Assembly: GCA_033065855.1 (NCBI GenBank)
Contig: JAVXUO010001657.1
Location: 1-64,000, forward strand
Source of the DNA: Escallonia rubra
Taxonomy: Eukaryota > Streptophyta > Magnoliopsida > Escalloniales > Escalloniaceae
Direction: 5' to 3'
Length of the DNA: 64,000 nt
A model generated the notes under the pieces. The model was not told the DNA's origin and did no database searches. It saw only the letters and a program-made list of their open reading frames with translations. Positions 44,561-58,100 of the stretch are shown piece by piece. Position 1 is the first letter of the stretch, and each line of letters starts with the position of its first letter. The position numbers and the translations under genes are program-made.

Positions 44561-45479
44561 AAAATATATATTTTTTTATTTTTTAATACCCAAACCTGTA
44601 ATTACAAATTCTCAACAATCATTCTCAATCTAGTAAATATTTCTCAATGCACATTAGGGTTAAATAATTGCTGATCCATCAGCAATTATTTAACCCTAAA
44701 ACAGACACAACACATATGTATAAGGAATGGATTCTATACTAATCGAAAAAAAAAATGTATACAAAGTTCAGGAGGGCACGAGAGCGGGGTACAATAGAGT
44801 AGGGAGGAGAAAGGAGTACAAGTCGGGAGGGGGGAGGGCGGGGCACTAGGACGGGATACAAACAGCTAGGAAGGGAAGGGCTGATCAGGGGTCGGCGAGT
44901 CCCGGATCTAGATCCTGCTGCTGATGGTCCTCGTCCACTAGGGCACTGTGATTTGGATCCAGCTCGGCATGTAAAGGCACGAAAGCATTAATCTTGATAG
45001 CAATCATATAAGGTGTTTACTCAACATATATAGTGGTTGTACCTGATTTTCGTCGTGATCATCCTATACACATCCATAGCAATGCGACGGATCTCGTCCC
45101 CTTGTAACGACGGTCGTCCCACGGTCGGTGTCTGTGTCTATGGAGGGGCAGCGGGGGGTGGAAGGATGGGGACACTCCTATCAAGACACGTACAGTCGTA
45201 CCGAGGAGGCCGTGTACGCAGACTTTCGGCCTATTGATGACCCTCGGTGTATCCAGCCATCGTTTTAATCCCCCAGTACTCGCGGCCATACTCGTGGACG
45301 CTGATGGCTGTCCGGACTGCTGCCCAGACCCCCTGATATGTTTGTTCGAGGCCTGCAAAACAGTGATTTTACATTCAAAACATTAAGACGACAAACATCG
45401 AATACAAAGGCAAAATTTTAACAAACTAAACAAATTACATAGATCTGTCGGGAAATATCTGAAACAAAGTCCCCTGCCT
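44561..45479. other. 3' region of the CACTA element
   Basis: Contains a purine-rich GGGAGGAGAAAGG stretch (44765-44880), a short inverted repeat AATAATTGCTGATCC/GGATCAGCAATTATT-like at about 44662-44695, and the C-terminal side of the second gene (45059-45358 minus, Ser/Arg-rich, decayed). Confidence 0.45.
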
Positions 45480-46590
45480 GGTGTTGATCATCCTTATCCT
45501 TCTTCCTCACGTGCGTCTGAGTGTACGTCAGAGCACAGACCTCATCCGCCGTCGGTTCAGGTGTTAGAGGATGTCATGAGCCACTGCCCCCCCCCCCCCG
45601 CGTGTGCATGGGATCTTTGTCCTATCTGTTCTCGCTCCCACTCTTACTCTTAGCCTTCTAGGATATATCAGTCTTCCACTTATCAACCATCTCTCCCCAT
45701 ACAGATGGAGATATCCAATGAGGGAAAAATTTCTTCAAGTTCTCCATCGGGGCACCCTCGGGCATTAACTTCCCGTCCGCTCCCGTGCATCGTGCAGCCA
45801 TCGACGGTAATTTTTGCCGATGTAGGAAAAAAAAGCCTGCCGTCCCAACACTTGCTGCTCAAGTGACTCAAACTCGAACCCCTCCTGCAAGGCATCTAAT
45901 TACACAATCAACACGATTAATTTAAAATTACGTTCTAATTAAACAAATAATGACTGACACAAATGGCTAAAAACCATACTAGCCACTCCTCCCATAAGGA
46001 CTCCATCGTCGAGGCATCACAGTCCTTCTTGTATAGCCGTGGCTCAAAGAATCGTCCCTTCACAAGGACGTCGATCTTCGTCTTCGCCGGAGTCTCCAGG
46101 ATCCTAATAAAGAAACAAACATTTGATACATTAAATAAGTGGACAGTAATAAATATCGAAATTGAAGATTGTAAGTACTGCATTATGTAATTTTTTTACT
46201 TACTGGCCCTCCTGGGTAAAAGTAACTCTTTATTTACGCTGGGGGTCGATGCTTACCCCCGCTTGTCGGTCCACATCCTCGTCGAGCATTATGACCAAAC
46301 GCCGTTATCAAATATACCTGGGGTAGAACCCATAGAAGAAGGAGAACCAGGGGACGAATCGGCTTGGGGCTGGGCCAACGACTGGAACTGGGACTGGGGC
46401 TGGGACAGGGCCCCCGTCTGCTGGATGTGAGCACTCCGTGCCTCGTCATCAGTGGGCCATGACGAGGTAGGAGCCACCGGGGTTGACGCAGCTCGACATC
46501 CACCGCGACCACAGATGGCCCGTAATCTATCCATGTCTGACTTCGTGTACAATAAGTCCAAAGAAATTAACACATACATAAGCACCAAAA
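45480..46590 (-). pseudogene. CACTA second gene (TNP1 / Transposase_24-like), broken
   Basis: Starts probably at the Met of MDRLRAICGRGG (about 46534), followed by a Ser/Gln/Pro-rich region (QPQSQFQSLAQPQAD) and LDEDVDRQAG. Further exons near 46100 (TKIDVLVKGRFFEPRLYKK), 45820 (QVLGRQAFFSYIGKNYRRWL) and 45720 (MENLKKFFPHWISPSVWGEM, VDKWKTDIS) fit the C-terminal half of the plant transposase Ptta/En/Spm family, which binds subterminal repeats. Intron-like gaps separate the pieces, and frame changes indicate decay. Confidence 0.6.
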
Positions 46591-46831
46591 AAAAAAATTA
46601 ACACATACAAAACAATGTATAGTCCCTATCATGTTACAACATTATATAAATGAATCGAGTATATATATAAACCGACTATAAAAACACTATATGAACCGAG
46701 TACTAAAAGAATGCATGTTACAACAGTACAAGTCAATCATCTGCATTTTGTGAATTATCGCCATCATCATCGTCGGACTCGTCATCCTCTTCTTCCTGGG
46801 ACTCGTAGTCCTCTTCATCGAGTAATTCTTC

Positions 46832-49800
46832 CTATTCGTCAGTAGACTCAGCCTCATCATCTTCAATACTTTCTATGTCTTGCGCATCATCATCTATGAT
46901 TTCTTCTCCTACATCAACTATTGGTTGAAGAGGGAGATCGTCCTCCTCGTTGTCCAACTCAACAGGTACTGAGACATGTGCTTGGTCGGCTTGAAAGGTA
47001 TCTACCACACTGTCATATGCCAAGGACAATTTCTTGGAATTGATAACTGTATACCAATGAGATTTGGGATTTGCGACGTTCTCCGCGTAAAAGACTTGTG
47101 CAGCTTGACTAGCAAACACAAACGGCTCGTCTGATGCAACTCTTGACTTAACATTGACATCTACAATCTCTTGCGAGCTAACACGGATTTCTCTACTGCA
47201 TGTGACATCGAACCATGTACACTTGAACATTACCAGGCAGTTTTGTGAACCCGGATATGTTAGCTCAACAATCACATCCAGCTCTCCATAAAAGTCTCGT
47301 GCAATTCTCGTCATAACTGTTGCTGTTCACCAAGAGTCCACTATTTTGGGTTTGTTTTGTCCGATCATCATATATTTTATGTTAAACCTAAGCCCATTTA
47401 TGATATAGTCTCCATGACAAGCTACTTGTTTACTAGGGCCTTGAGCTAGTAATTTCAACAAGGAGGCTATTGGAGCATCGACAAACTGAACCTATTTATA
47501 TTAGATGGTGAAAGTTAATAAACCACTTATGGAGTGGAATATAAAACATAGTATATTTTGGTTATAGACTTACACGTCTTCTGAACCACTCTACAAATTG
47601 TAACTGTCGATGAGATTCAAGTCCAGCGGCATCAGTGATTAAAGATTCATCATCGAATTCATTGCAAATCGAGAGAGTTAACCCACTGATCACACATTTT
47701 CAATTATGTACATTAATTATCTAAAGTCAGAAACTTACTCAACGAATGCTGAGACTTCATCACAATTTAGAAAGATATATATTGTTGCAGCACTATACTC
47801 TACACCCGTTAGCCACTGAATATAGGTTCGTCCAAACGGACTACCTGACTGCTTGAATATTAACAATTGCCCTTCCAAATGTGTGCTGGCTCTGGGCTCA
47901 TTTCGGCCTAGTTTATTTAACCTTGTATCAACATTAGGCTCAAAATATAGGCTACAAAAGTTTACAAGCTCTTCCATTACGTAAGTCTCAGCAATTGAGC
48001 CCTCAACACGAGCTTTATTACAGATTTCTTCTTCAAATGGAACATTAGAAGTTTAACAAATAGAGTTAGGTGGAATATCAATGAAACAGTGTTTGCATTA
48101 CCTATAAACGGACAACATAGAGTTAAAGCAATACCTCTCGAATGGATACATCCACCAATATTGCACAGGCCCACCCATCTTAGCTTCATACGCCAAGTGA
48201 ATGAGCAAATGCTCCATTGAATCAAAGAATGATGGTGGAAAGATTTTCTCGAGCTTGCAAATTGTCAACACAATGTTCTTCGCAAGCACCTCCGTGTTAC
48301 TTACTCGGATTGTAGAAGAACAGACATCCCGAAAATAATAAGATAATTTAGTTAAAGTCTCGCATACAGCCCTTGGCAACAGTCCCCGAAAGGCAATATG
48401 TATGAATCTTTCCACAAATACATGACAGTCGTGGCTCTTCATCCATTGGAACTTGCATTCTGATACATTGCAGGAACGAGATATGTAGGACGCATACCCA
48501 TCCGGAAGCTTCAAATTCTTAACCCACTAACGGACTTTTTCCACAAGTTTCTTGTCTAGACAGTAAGGTGCTTTTGGAAGCAATGTCATCCCGCTGACTA
48601 TCCGATGATGCAGTTCACGGCGTACAACCAACTGTTTAAGGTGATCCTTCGATTTATCCTTGACATTCATCATTGTGTTGAACACATTATCGAAAACATT
48701 CTTCTCAATGGGCATCACATCCATGTTGTTTTGGATAATGAGTGTCCTCTAGTAGGTTAACTCCCAGAAAATACATTGTTTCCTCCAGTTGTGCTCTTTC
48801 CCGTATCCTAGAATCTTCTGATCCAGCACACCCTTGTTGTATGGTATGCCAGTATCAAGTGCTTCCACGTGCGAGAGCACTTCTTCAACAGATAGGTAGT
48901 CCAGTGTGACAACCTCACGCTCGATTGTCCCGTCGAATTTATCCTTCTGCCTACGGATTTGATGGTCTGGTAGAAAAATCTTTCGGTGACATCTGAACCA
49001 CGAGGGCTTCCTGCCGTGCTTTAACATATGACCGGGATTCACGCCCATACAAAGCAATGCACGCTAACTTTCCATGTGTGTTCCACCCACATGTCATTCC
49101 CAATGCGGGGAAATCGTGTATAGTCCACATCAAAGCAGTCCTCATCTGAAAGTTTTGTTTGAGGGATGCATCATAGGTTTCGACTCCATGATCCTATAGC
49201 GGTTTGAGCTCATCAATCAACGGCCTTAAATACACATCTATGTCCTTACCGGGACTCTTCTTCCCCGGAATAAGCAACGACAAAAAGTATGTACGGCTTC
49301 TTCATGCACATGCCTGGTTGAAGGTTGTACGGGCAATAATAACAGGTCATGTGGAGTAATGCGTGCTAGACTGCCCGAAAGGGTTAAACCCATCGGTTGC
49401 CAAACCAAGTCTAACATTCCAAACTTCCTGAGCAAAGCTCGGATGCCGGCGGTCAAACTCCTTCCACGCCCCTTCATCAGCTGGGTGTGTCAGCACATCG
49501 GCATCGTTGCTACGAGTCTTACAGTGAGCCCTCATATGTTTAGCCGTATTGGAGGAGTAGTACATCCTCTGAAGCCTTGGGGTAACGGGAAAATATCGCA
49601 ATACCTTCCATGCAATGTTTTCCTTCTTCCCTTTGTCTGGTTTATACCTCGAATGATCACATACTGGACACTGTGTCAAGTCTTTATTCTCTTTCTAGAA
49701 CAATGCACAATTGTTATTGCACACATTTATCCGTTCATAGCTCAATCGAAGTTTCCTCATTATCTTCTTCGCATCATAGTATGACAGTGGAAGCTTTTAA

Positions 49801-50326
49801 CTCTCCGGCAAAATTTCTTTGATAAAAGTAACAAACTCATTAAATCCTTTCTCAGTTAGCCCGTGGTCTGATTTCAACTGTAATAACCTACTAACCGCAA
49901 ACAACCATGTGTGTTTTCAGATTACATCCCACAACGGCTCCTCCACGTCTCTCAACATATCATAAAACTGATTAGTCCCTCGTTCGGCTGCTGGGGACTG
50001 TCATCGCCGTGGTAGTCACCCCATTCAACATTAGCATGCCCACCATCCATAATCATATTGTGCCTCCTCCCTAACGTCAGCTTGACTGGCCGGGTTGGAT
50101 GACAATATTATCGTTTTCTCGTGCTGCGTCCACCTTGTGTATCCACCCATAAAACCGTACTAGAGAAGATGTCATTTTCCCACCATTCTCGTTCTCCAAT
50201 GCATAACTCACATATACTGCACGGACGCCTTATCATCTTAAAGTCAACATATGCAGGATGCGCGTAAGCGAACTCCAGAAATTCGTCGACGCGATCCTCA
50301 AAATCATCATCATTCTTCATTTTCAT
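46832..50326 (-). pseudogene. CACTA transposase TNP2-like, broken
   Basis: Pieces in order on the minus strand: an N-terminal transposase-associated segment (50326-50108, FLEFAYAHPAYVDFKMIRRP, CSIC); a core piece 49679-49347 with CPVCDHSRYKPDKGKKE, KVLRYFPVTPRLQRMYYSS and VRLGLATDGFNPFGQSS; 49250-48749 with SLLIPGKKSPGKDIDVYLRP and MRTALMWTIHDFPALG; 48724-48098 with a conserved domain of the DUF4218 type (EHLLIHLAYEAKMGGPVQYW); and a C-terminal DUF4216-type piece 47314-46832 (VMFKCTWFDV, FVFASQAAQVFYAENV) ending in an acidic tail. The enzyme would cut CACTA termini in the nucleus. Pieces lie in different frames, and stops replace conserved Trp codons (STHYST then stop then PV; ELKPL then stop). 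Confidence 0.9.
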
Positions 50327-50593
50327 CCAACTTCAATCGACCGACATGACGACTAAGATTACTATATACCACCTTAAATTAAAACCAATAGTTAGGCAGG
50401 GTCGATGTGAAAATGAATGCATGCATGTGACAACATGTCTATAAATACCCCTCCGTTCTCTAATAGGTAGTGGTCCTATCCCATTTAGAAAAGCACATGT
50501 TTATAAAAAAATTATCAACTCATGCTTAGTCCTCTGTCTGCGGAAAATTCGGCAGCACCTCTCCGTATTTCTCCAAGTACACGACATCGATTA

Positions 50594-50651
50594 GGTGTTC
50601 TAACATCCATCTAATCTTGCTCTTGCAAAAATTAACGGATGTTAGAACACC
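50594..50651. repeat. Perfect 15-bp inverted repeat in the CACTA 5' region
   Basis: GGTGTTCTAACATCC at 50594-50608 and its exact complement at 50637-50651 flank a 28-nt loop. It lies 29 bases from the chromovirus insertion point and upstream of the TNP2 gene. Confidence 0.85.
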
Positions 50652-50679
50652 AGATCTGTATGCACCCAGAGAAACACTG

Positions 50680-53600
50680 TGCGACACCCTCAACCCAGGT
50701 GACGTCCCCGGGCTGAGTTATCGACCATAATTACATTCAAAACCATGTGCTGAATACAGAGCAACTACATCCTCATACTCATACATCATTAACAGACGCT
50801 CCAAAATGCCTCCTTACAAAAAATTTCTTACAAACATACATCATACTGCAGCGGAAGATTTTCAAGTCTCAAAACAACATGAATGGTTGAAACCTAATAT
50901 ACGACTGTAGTCGTGTGACTCTTATCAACCTATCTCGGAGCTCAATCTTTATCTCACCATTTTGAGCTTGTCTTACCTCACACAACCTATCCCCTTGCTC
51001 AACTTTTCTAGCTTGTTTCTCTTCCTTTTTCTATGGGGTTCTCCTTGATCCACCTTACAGCCTGGACAATACAACATAATGAATGAGCGCAAATTGCCCA
51101 GTAAAGACAACACGAGGAGTATCATGTACAAATGATTCAAAAGAATCTGAGTAATAATAATCATCTCAACGATAGCAATAAATCAAGAGTATACAATGGA
51201 TTTCAGCAACAACATAACTTGTCAAACGATAATTTTTCTTTCGTTAGACTGAGTGGTTTTAAGGCTCAATAGAACATCATTATTGCCACCTTCTTATGGA
51301 CAAGACTGACTGACCGACAGACTGACTGTCCGACTATGCAAGTTAATACTACAACAGGAAATTGAAAAGATAAACATCAACGAAATACAAGTCATTAAAA
51401 TCATTAACATCAAAAGAAAATCAAAAGCAATGCATCTCAGACTAGACTCGACCAGACATGACATCCTCGACTCGCGCACCCTATATCCTCTTTGCCAGTG
51501 ATCATATTTCACAGGCCATCCTCCTCATATCGATGTCCCATTTTACGGGATGTTCATCTCAGTTGCAAGTAAATAGAAGAGACACTGTCAACAAGCATGG
51601 AACTCATCTAGAGTGCTTTCCCTAAACCATGTTACAGCCAAGCAACATGATTTCATCAACGGGGCGGACTAAGGAAAAATTTATTCCACCTTATGTCCTC
51701 AACAACACAACTCAACAAGGAATACCGGATAAGAAGATCAACCGGTGTTCAGACCTAACTACAAGAGTTCAACATAACATCATCAACAGAGCGGACTTGG
51801 GAAAAGTTTGCCGTGAGCCCTCAACAACATTCTTACATAAGAGAAATGTCGGTTACCAATAAGTGCCAACATTCCACCACAACAACGTAACGACCTTAAC
51901 AACATCATCACCAACGACAGGGCGGACTCGGGAGAAGTTTGCCACAAGCCTCAATGGTGTTCTCAAAGAGAAGAGAGATCGGCTATCAATTATTGCCGAC
52001 ATCTCACAACAACTACACAACAACCCCTACACAATATCACCCCCAACGTTAGGTATGTTAATCGAGTCGAATTATAGCATACTAGGACATGCATCATCCT
52101 TATTAAATTCTATCAATAAGGCGAACTAAAGGAATTATTCTACCCTAAGTCCTCAACAACACAATTCAAATATACGTATACCGGTCACAATGACTACCGG
52201 TGTTAACTCATAACAGCAAGAGTCCAACATAAACGTCATCAACATGGTATGCTAATCGAAACAATGAATTAGCATAATAGAACCGGATTATCCTTACCTA
52301 ATTGGCTTATAGCCGAAGCAACTCGTAATTTTTTTATCGCAACGAGTTGCATCACTTAATCAAATCATACCCTGCTCGTTAGTCATCATTCAACATACAC
52401 GCACTCCTTATTCTACCCCTTCCCACTTAGAGGCCGTTTGAGATTGATTAGAAAAAGCAGATTCAGCTCAAATCTTAATCACTTTTCAAAATCTGATTTA
52501 ATTAGAATCAGTTTGCTGTTTGGCAAAAGTAATTGTAAACTAGATTAAATCTATAAAAAGTGTTTGGATAGAAAGTACTTAAATCGGTTTCACTATGACC
52601 AAATGACCATAGAGGACACTCTATAAACAATTTTCTAACATAACTTTATACGTAAATAACTATAATGCCCAAATAAATTATGAAAATAACTATTTTCACG
52701 CACCTACAAGAGTTGTTACTTTTTATTTTAAATTAAAGTTTATCTTAAGCAAAAAAAAAAATTATCTAACAGAAATTGCATCACAGATAGCATCATGGAC
52801 ATTGGTCATGTAAATGTCACACCCAATAACACCGGTGAATGGAGTGCCTCCTTCATTATTATCATATATGCCATTTGCATCATTTGAAGAGATAACCTCT
52901 AGAAACTATTTAATTAATTAAGGGGTATGAGATGTCTTTTTGTAAAAAATATGGGGATAGGATAGTCAATTAGAAGGTCAAACCTGATTATGAAAAAAAT
53001 GATTATTTCATAATCCTCACTTTTGAGGATTATGGATTAAATCAGTTTTTAACTTTTGGAGATGGATTAAATCTCGTAATATTTTTTACCAAACACTCAC
53101 AAACCTGATTTAATCTAGATTAAATCCGGTTTGACCATCCCATAATCAATCTCAAACACCTTCTTAACCGTTCATAGCGTCTTACGATAACTTGTTAATC
53201 TGATCCGATAATCAGATCATTAACCGAGCCTTATCGACGCCTCCACAATAACCACTCCCATTATTTAACATATTAACACCATTCCTCACTTCCCACCACT
53301 TCAGATTCTGAATAACGCATGTTCCTAAAAATTTGGCGTCAACAAGGCAAATTATCAAAATCCCCCCCTCTAGGCAGCAAATTGCCAAAATACCCCCTGA
53401 GGGTTCACTACCACCCCCAACACCCTAAATCTGCTTCAAGGCAACATTTTAGGTGTTTTACAACTCTTTCTGGACTAACAAGTCCCTTGGAAAAATTTAT
53501 CGAGAAAATTACCAAAATACCCCTCTCCGGGCGACAATTTACCAAAATGCCCCCTAAGGGTTCCCGACACCAGAAAAATATCAAAATCACTTTACAACGC

Positions 53601-55153
53601 TATTTTAAGCGTGCCGAAGTCATTTTTGAGGTAAAAATAATTTTAAAAAATTTTCCCCAAAAATTCTGAACCGGTGTCCAGATAGAGCGCTTAAAAGCAT
53701 GTTCGGCTAAAAATAGCTAATGACTTCAGGACGACTCGACATTTTGGGAAATGAAACTTCTCAGCATCCTAAGGTCCCCACAAAATTTTCGCGCAAAACC
53801 GCATTCGTTTAGTATTTTAAATTTCACCGTAAAGTTCCAAAATCACCGCATTCATTAACCCCCTTCTGGACCTCGGAAAAATCTGAAAATTTTCCACTAT
53901 GTAGGTCTCGCAAAAATAATTGCGATATTTTTTTTGACTTTGGCTAAACCTAACCCTAACTATTTTTAAAAATTTTAATTTTAAACTGATTACTTAATTT
54001 CCATCTTTAGTGACAAAAACAGTCACTATTCACATCAGCACACACACTAGTTCACCTTCACGCACACACACTAACTTTCCTCCTCCAACCTGCTGCATAC
54101 CTGGGTGCGCACTCCTCATACTCACACATGGATTTCCTCATTAATTTCCATCTTAGATTATCTAAACACATTAATATACACCTAATTCATGCCCTAAACT
54201 CATTTTTATACATTAATTTCGCACAATTAAACACCATCCATCCATACCCATTAGTAACCCGAAGAACACACAATAACACACCCCGAACACACACCTCCCA
54301 TGAAACCCTAATTATCTTCTTTTCATTCTCCATTTTAAGCTTTCATCAACATTAACTATAATGAAATTCATCACAATTCTTCTCTCCCCCACCCACATAT
54401 ACAACCGAAACACATATATCTGTATATATACTATACATATTCAACCGAATTTCAACCCAAAATCCCAAAATTTAGGGCTTGAGAGGAAAGGATTACACCG
54501 TCGATATTTTAGGTTCTATCTTCCTTTTCTTCTTCTCATTCTTCCTCATTCTTTCCCTTTTTTTTCTTCCCTTTTTTCTTCCACTTTCTGCTGTTCTGCT
54601 CGTGTGCTTCAGCCGGGTGTTCTTGAGTTTCTCTTATTTCTATTTTTCACCCCAAAGTTTCCCTTTTATATTTAACCCCATTAAATCTTATCCAAAAATA
54701 GTTTATAATTTCTAACTTTGAGTCAGCTTGAAACAACCAGGAGATGGCCATCGTGCATGATCTGATTTCTCCAACTTCTGACACAATTTACAAACTTTCA
54801 AAATTTGAACTTTGGCCCCTCAAATTTCGAAAATTGCATTTTGGCCCCTCGACTTTCGGAAATTACAACTTGACCCCAAAATCACCCAACCCCTCATTCC
54901 ACTTCCTAACACCCACTCATCATCAAAATGATGCTACTTAATAGCATATGCATCCCGTTCACCATATTTTTTTAAATTACATTTTTTGGCCCCTAACTTT
55001 TTAAAATTGCATTTTAACCCCCAAGGCCACAGTAACCCCTTTTTTAGCTCCCTAATACTTAGTCATCACCCACATAATGCTACTTAATAAAAATAGCCCC
55101 CTTTAATTAATCTAATTCACGGCTAGAATAAGTTTTGGTATTTTTAGGGTATC
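50680..55153 (-). repeat. 3' LTR of chromovirus copy A (about 3.7 kb plus a MITE)
   Basis: Read on the minus strand it starts GATACCCTAAAAATACC at 55153 and ends GGTGTCGCA at 50680. The 1750 bases 50680-52429 are collinear with 59275-61026; 53167-53403 with 61027-61263. The part 53.3-53.95 kb is homologous to the foldback inner arms. Long frames inside (for example 54361-54715) are not genes. Confidence 0.88.
52430..53163. mobile_element. Harbinger-like MITE (734 bp) in the chromovirus LTR
   Basis: TIRs GAGGCCGTTTGAGATTGATT and, inverted, GAAGGTGTTTGAGATTGATT; TTA on both sides (52427-52429, 53164-53166). The sister LTR has the empty site CACTTAACCATTCATAG at 61021-61037. Interior AT-rich with inverted AATCTGATTTAATxxAGATTAAAT words; no coding capacity. 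Confidence 0.95.
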
Positions 55154-55174
55154 CCCCCCCCCCCCCCCCCCCCC
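55153..55174 (-). other. Polypurine tract of chromovirus copy A
   Basis: A run of 22 C (22 G on the element's strand) lies directly at the inner edge of the 3' LTR, where the purine primer for plus-strand synthesis sits. Runs of this length are prone to slippage and assembly error, and the first LTR bases (TGT) seem absorbed in it. Confidence 0.7.
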
Positions 55175-58100
55175 TTAAATAAATTTTGTCCTCGAAATTG
55201 GGATAAATCTCATCCTGCAAACAGATGCAGATATCTCTACCGCATCAACGCTTCGGGTTCCTATGTGGCTTCCTCTACCGCATTTGTTTTTCGGACTGTT
55301 CCACCAACTGTGTTATTTTCAAACATGATACTTGTTCTTCTTTATCAATCACCTCTATCAGTGCATCCTGATATGAGATATTATCTCGTATTTCAACTTG
55401 TTCTTCCTTGATCCCATGTGTAGAGTCGGGATCATACATCCTCAACATTGACACGTGATACACGCTATGCAATTAACTCAATCCTGAACGTAGATCGAAT
55501 TTGTATGCTATCTTCTCAATCCTAGGCAGGATTTTAAACGATCCGACGAACCTTAGACTTAACTTCTTCCACTTCTCGAATTGCATGACTCCTTTCCACG
55601 GTGACACTTATAAAATTTACTGGGTCACCCACTTCAAACTCCAACATCCTACGCCTCTTGTCAGCATAACTTTTCTGCTAATTCTGCGCAGTAAGATTTC
55701 TCTCTTGGATATCGATCACTTTGTTTTCTATTTCTTTGCACAGTCTTGTGCGAAATAGTCTTTGTTTCCTCAAATAGATTCTAATAAATCAACATGCAAC
55801 ATTTTCGGTTAAGGATATCTACTCATCCCAATGCTCTGCAAAAATAAATAATGCAGGCTTTCAACATTCTTGTAATATTTATACCGCTCGTCCCGACTTG
55901 CCATCCGTCTGAGGTAAAAGGCCGTCCCCATGGTTAACTCACTTCTTTCCAAATTAAGGAGACGTCTCTGCCTGACACAATAGTTACTAAAACTCCATAG
56001 CAACTAACTATTTGCTTAACATAAGTTTGGGTAAGTCGTTCAAAAAAATATTCTTCCTGGATAAAATAAATCGGGACGTCTTAGTCAACCTATCCACTAC
56101 AACCCCGATAGACGTATATCCCTTAGTTGTTCATGATAACCTTAACACCAAAATTCATTATAATGTGTTCCCACTTCCACTCAAGTGCAAAGAGTGGTTG
56201 CCACTATCTGGCGATTTTCTTATGATCCACTTTTACCTGTTAGCATGTCAAACATCGGGATACAAACTTTTATATATCACTTTTCATGTTAGGCCACCAA
56301 AATTATTTGGGCCGTAACTTAGGATACATTTTCGTCTCCCCTAAGTGAATTGGTACCCCAAACTATGAGTACTCTTCACAATCCCTTTCCTCAATTCATT
56401 ATTAGGCGAAAAACATATCCGACCTTCACATTGTAATTACCATCCTCATCACAATCAAAATTTCTTTTTCATTCATTTCTAATCCCCGCTAGATCTCAAT
56501 TTCCTTGTTTCGATCAGGAAGCGATGGTCACATTTTTTTCTTTTATGTGAAACATACTGTTACTTCCTTTTCTCCTTACTCGAATTTTGATTTTGAGTTG
56601 TTCACATCCTTATTGACTTGGCGTAGTAATCATTGCAGTCCATTTTCTCCAACAAGGCATCTTAGAGCGATTGTCACTAACTCCTTGGCAGCCTCCGGCT
56701 GAGCTTAGGAAGCTACTAATCTCAACGCCGATTTTTACGCGTTCCCCATTTGCTACTTTTTCAACTTTCCCCGAATCTCTTAACCTGCTTCTGCATCAAC
56801 CCTATACATCCAAATTTCCTAGTCAAAATTCACATTCCTCGAATTTAATATACAACTTAGCTTTCTTAAAATTTTCAAACTTGCCATTGCGCAAGTTCCT
56901 CTTTGCCCTTAATATCATTCATAAGGTCACCAATAAGGCGACAACACAATGATCCAATACTCTCAAAAGACTTGATTCCTCAAATTTATAACTGCCACAA
57001 CGGCCTTAATTAATCCCCCTAGCACCACTAAAAATTTATAATGCCGTCTCTGTTTCTAAACACAATCTTGACAACTTCATCCTTCCTTATTCCTTAATCG
57101 GTGATGACCTGTTCTAAGGTCAGTCTTACCGTTCTAAGGTCAGTCTTAGAAAGAAAACACTTAGCACCCAGCAATTGATCGACATATCATCTAGGTCAGG
57201 CAGTGAGTAATTATTTCTAACTGTCACCTTAATCAACTTCTGATAGCCAATTCATAATCTCATAAACCCCTCTTTTCTTTTTACTTCAATGATCATCACC
57301 CTCCTTTAGAGCACCTCCGTTCAATATACCCTGGCTGTTGACATTTAAAACAGCCTCTTTTGCTTCATCTTAAACGTTAGTTCGGTGACTTGCTCTCATA
57401 CTTAAGACATGCTTTACTTGCCTTAGCATAGTTCACACCCTCGTGCCTTAATCCACATCATCTACATTTTCTATATCCTCCTCTTTGTTCTGAACTTTGT
57501 CCGGACTGTTTATCATGTACTTACTTCTCAAAATTCTTTCCATTTTTCTAGTTTCGATTCTGGATTCTACCTCCTTTCGATCCTCGCACCCTTCTTTCTT
57601 CCCAGACCTCTTCATTCTCTGCCTCCATCACTTAGTTTTTCCTACTACTCTCATAGTAATTCCCCATTAGAACCCCCTTACCTGTCCCTTTTTAAGGATT
57701 ATTTCCTAACTCTCCTCATTTTATCCCACTTTTCAAATGTTTCTGTCATCTCCGAATTTCTATCCTTCCACTTAGCACGAGAAATGTGTCACCAACTTAC
57801 TCTGTAATTTAAGCCAAAAATATTTATCATCAACATGTTACATGTACCTATTCCGGGCAGCGCATGCCAAATAAGCAACCCTCCTCAACTTGTTTTGCCC
57901 GTTCTCAAAAACCTAAAACTCTTCTTGTACATATGACTAGCGAAAATCATCTTTTTGACATTTTCCCACATCTTGTTACTTCAACTATCTTCTCCATCCA
58001 TCAAATTCACGTAGTTGTCTACACTAGACCATTTCCCTCCCATGCGATTTCACCCAGGCAGGCATCCTGACAGTCTCGAGATCTACACTATTTTCTTTCT

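Larger units (their letters stand above)
44084..50679 (-). mobile_element. CACTA (En/Spm) DNA transposon, transposase side, interrupted at 50679
   Basis: The terminus is CACTACAAGAAAAAGG at 44084, with TAA before it (44081-44083) as the likely 3-bp duplication half. Subterminal AGCGACGG repeats follow. Two genes on the minus strand: TNP2-like (46832-50326) and TNP1/Transposase_24-like (45480-46590). The other end is displaced by the chromovirus insertion at 50680 and must lie right of the window. Broken by frameshifts and stops in both genes. Confidence 0.9.

Noticed and set aside
53940-53965. CTAAACCTAACCCTAAC, reminiscent of plant telomere repeats
   Set aside because: Only about two imperfect units, and the place corresponds to the GGGTCC/GATTTAGCC text in the related LTR at about 62430, so it is chance drift.
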